A DNA stretch of 64,000 nt. Origin: Eulemur rufifrons. Taxonomy: Eukaryota > Chordata > Mammalia > Primates > Lemuridae. Both the position numbers and the translations under genes were made by a program. Of the stretch, positions 61,611 to 64,000 are shown piece after piece (the stretch's first letter is position 1; every line of letters starts with the position of its first letter). Location of the stretch: assembly GCF_041146395.1 (NCBI RefSeq), contig NC_091010.1, positions 52,720,001 to 52,784,000 on the forward strand. Reading direction: 5' to 3'. Below the pieces are notes generated by a model. It was not told the DNA's origin. It did no database searches and saw only the letters and a list, made by a program, of their open reading frames with translations.

Positions 61611-63085
61611 AAAGGTTCCATTTTGGTTGAGTTGACCTCATGGTTGTATACTCTCCCTATATGGCCACTCTGGACTCTTTTCACAATAAGGCCATCAGTT
61701 GCCCTCATCTCCAGTACCACTGTCTGTTCCCTGAGGAGCTGGTGCCTCCTTATCTACATCATCAACTTTTGGAGTTTTATTTCCTGCCTCTTATATACCT
61801 CATTTCTTTCTTAGCTCTGCAGATCTTGAAAGAAAATGAATTCTTCAGTCACTGTTACTTTGCTTCTTACCCACATATAATCCATTCTCATCTTCTGTTG
61901 TTTCCCTCCACATGAGGAAACAAGATCTTTTGCATAGCAGATATCCAGACATAACCCTAAATGAGCCATAATGTTTATAAGGAACTCCACAAGAGCCATA
62001 GGAATTGTCCTATGAGCAGAGAACTATTTTATCTATCACAGGATCTTTGGGACATGACACCCTCCAAAGAGCAGGAAGGAAGTCGATATTGGCAATATCG
62101 AGTTTTACATCCCGTTGCAGTCTGGCGGTCCTCCTTCTCTACTAAGTGAAAGTTCACTTGAATTTGATACCGGATGTGGTTCCAACTTTCAATATCTATA
62201 GATCTTTTGAGTCTTTGCCAATGTCTTTTCCCTAAGATCTCCAGGGTTCATTTGTGGACAGATGAAGAACGTCCCATACCCTCCCCCAGAAGCCATTTCT
62301 TCACACTATGAAATATACATCTAACTTTCATTCCCTCTGCAAAAACAATTCATCTTACCCAAACCATTTATTAATAATACAATGTGTAATCCCCAAATGC
62401 TTTGGATGACACTGCTCTGCCTGAATGTTATTTAAAAGCATGCTTCAGAAAAAAATGCCATAAATTATGCCTCCTTGGTTATTTTAATTTTCTTTTATTG
62501 CATCTTGGCAGTGTTCAATAAGAATACATTGAAAAAATGAGACATTATATAGCATGGATTAATTACAATGATATTAAGAGATCCTATGGCAGTGCCTTTA
62601 GAGCTAACAATGGCAAACTCAGGCAGATTTAAAAAAAAATTAAACACTACCTGATATTTTTTTCTCCCAAACGCAATAGAAATTGTAAATATGTTACAAA
62701 GAATTTTTTTCCTTTTCTTTTCTTTTTCATGCATTTTTTTTTAGTTCTTCCAAAAAGAGCAACTCTTATCCTAGACAAGAGAAAAGACAGGATCTAATGA
62801 CCTTCTGCTGAAGGATCTGGTGATTCTAGAACAGAGAAGCTATTCAAAGGGCTACTCTACCAAGTGTCACTTACACATATGATTTATTTCTTGGCTGATG
62901 CTCTTTTATTTTTTGGCAGGACAAGAGAAGCACTGAATGACTTTTTCTGTTCACTCGTGACCTTTTTTTTTTTTTTTTTAAATCCACCTAGTCCTCCTTC
63001 AAATGTCATTTCTATTTGTTATGCATTGTTTCCTGAAGTTTGTGGGCCTCCATCTAGCCAGATGTAGTAACAGATCGAGATGCAC
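61610..63085. other. Unassigned non-coding stretch
   Basis: No gene or repeat family recognised. A T run lies at 62965-62981. The 124-codon frame at 61440-61814 starts inside the L1 3' UTR and has no domain, so I do not call it. Confidence 0.45.
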
Positions 63086-63310
63086 CAGCATAGCAGTTTA
63101 GCTACTTGCACTCTGGAATCAAATTTAATTATTTATCTCCCAGTTTTGCTATTTACTAGCTGTGTGACATCAGGCAATTTACTTTGTCCCGCTGAACTTT
63201 AATTTCCTAATCTGTAAGCTTGGTAGATCTATAGTAGTTATTCCAAATGTTTACCATGGATATTGCATGAAATACATATTCAAAAACTGTTAGCTATTAC
63301 TGTATTATTG
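63085..63310 (+). mobile_element. MIR SINE relic, sense, nearly full length
   Basis: 'gctatttactagctgtgtga', 'catcaggcaatttactttgt', 'tttaatttcctaatctgtaa', 'ttgcatgaaatacatattca' and the end 'ctattactgtattattgcc' cover most of the MIR consensus. Confidence 0.85.
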
Positions 63311-63444
63311 CCCAATTATGGCCAACTGCAAAGTTGGCCTTCCTCAGTTTAGAAAGAATTTCTTACCCACATATATATTAATATATTTACCTACACAACC
63401 CTAAGAGCATCATACTTGCTGGATGGTGGGACAATACCATTGTA

Positions 63445-64000
63445 TTAGTAAGGATTCTCCAGAGAAATAGAACCAATAGAAAATAGAGAGGTAGAGATAC
63501 ATGAGAGGGGGGTTATTAGGGGAATTGGCTCATGTGATTATGGATACTGAGAAGTTCTATGATATGCCACCTGCAAGCTGGAGAACCAGGGAAGCTTGTG
63601 GCATGGCTCCAAGCCCAAATGCAAAGAAACAGGAGAGACGATGGTGTAACTCTCAGTCCAAGGTCAAAGGCCTGAGAATCTTGCGGGCTGCTGGCACAGG
63701 TCTTGGAGTCTGAAGGTCAGAAAATCTGGAGTTCTAATGTCCAAGGACAGGAGAAGATGGGTGTCCCAGCTCCAGTAGAGAGAGAGAGAACATGAATTTG
63801 CCTTATCTCTGCCTCTTTGTTCTATCTGGGCCCCCCGCTGATTGGATGGTGCCAGCCCACATTGGGTGAGGGTGGATCTCCCTTACTTAGTCTACTCATT
63901 CAAATGCTAATCTCCTCTGAAAACACCTTCACAAACATACCCCAAAATAATGCTTTACCAGCTATCTGGTTATCCTTTAATCTAGTCAAGTTGGTACCTG
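63445..64000 (-). mobile_element. LTR-type repeat, antisense, runs off the window
   Basis: Begins 'gtaaggattctccagagaaa' with 'tagaaccaatagaaaataga', then 'ggaattggctcatgtgatta', 'ctgattggatggtgccagcc' and 'aacaccttcacaaacatacc', and ends at the window edge at 'aatctagtcaagttggtacc'. Same family as the element at 32028-32406 but more complete. The TG...CA end structure and an AATAAA-like signal in the sense orientation of this family indicate an LTR. Subfamily not named. Confidence 0.7.

Noticed and set aside
61440..61814. 124-codon plus-strand frame
   Set aside because: Starts in an ancient L1 3' UTR and runs into unassigned sequence. No domain recognised.

Overview
This is a piece of a primate nuclear genome with no protein-coding gene that I can support. 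The two younger SINEs at 4337 and 24688 are Alu elements of the lemur type. Their linker between the monomers carries 'aaatagaaagaaatta', then 'ggacaacta' and an AT-rich stretch, and the right monomer ends in 'gctgacgccacggcactc'. Together with lineage-type L1 3' ends, this points to a strepsirrhine primate, most likely a lemur (Lemuriformes). Base composition is AT-rich, CpG is rare outside the young repeats, and the longest open frames are decayed L1 reverse-transcriptase pieces or chance frames.

Layout. 1-3600 is two ancient sense L1 copies. 3600-8000 is mostly unassigned, with a MIR, an Alu (4337-4639), possible old antisense L1 5' sequence and a MER2-like DNA transposon (7915-8245). 8.3-11.5 kb has L2 and MIR relics. 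11.5-15.4 kb is dense: two antisense MaLR-type LTRs, a 5'-inverted L1 with target-site duplications, a MIR and an antisense L1 3' end. 16.8-18.0 kb holds a second 5'-inverted L1. 18-24 kb is L2/MIR relics and unassigned sequence, including a diverged local duplication. 24-26 kb is an LTR with possible internal sequence, broken by a young Alu. 26-28.6 kb is unassigned. 28.6-31.5 kb is old L1/HAL1-like material in both orientations. 32-35 kb has an antisense LTR, L2, and an L1 3' end split by a solo LTR. 35-40 kb is relatively repeat-poor with two MIRs and an old Alu. 40.0-42.2 kb has an MST-type LTR and the youngest-looking L1, which is 5'-inverted with a perfect 67-bp inverted repeat. 42.9-46.5 kb has L2 and MIR. 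46.5-49 kb is mostly unassigned with a MER5-type hAT relic. 49-51.2 kb and 54.5-61.6 kb are largely ancient L1. The last 560 bp is an antisense LTR-type repeat that runs off the window.

No cellular genes act together here. The biology is retrotransposition and its decay. The most informative structures are the three L1 insertions with target-site duplications and 5' inversions (twin priming), a fourth ancient inverted-duplication end, the G-rich duplicated L1 3' UTR, a solo LTR dissecting an L1, and a local duplicated block of unknown origin. Two unassigned stretches have splice-like boundaries and could be non-coding RNA exons. I found no previously undescribed system. Repeat family names come from recognising consensus patterns by eye, and edges of old elements are approximate.
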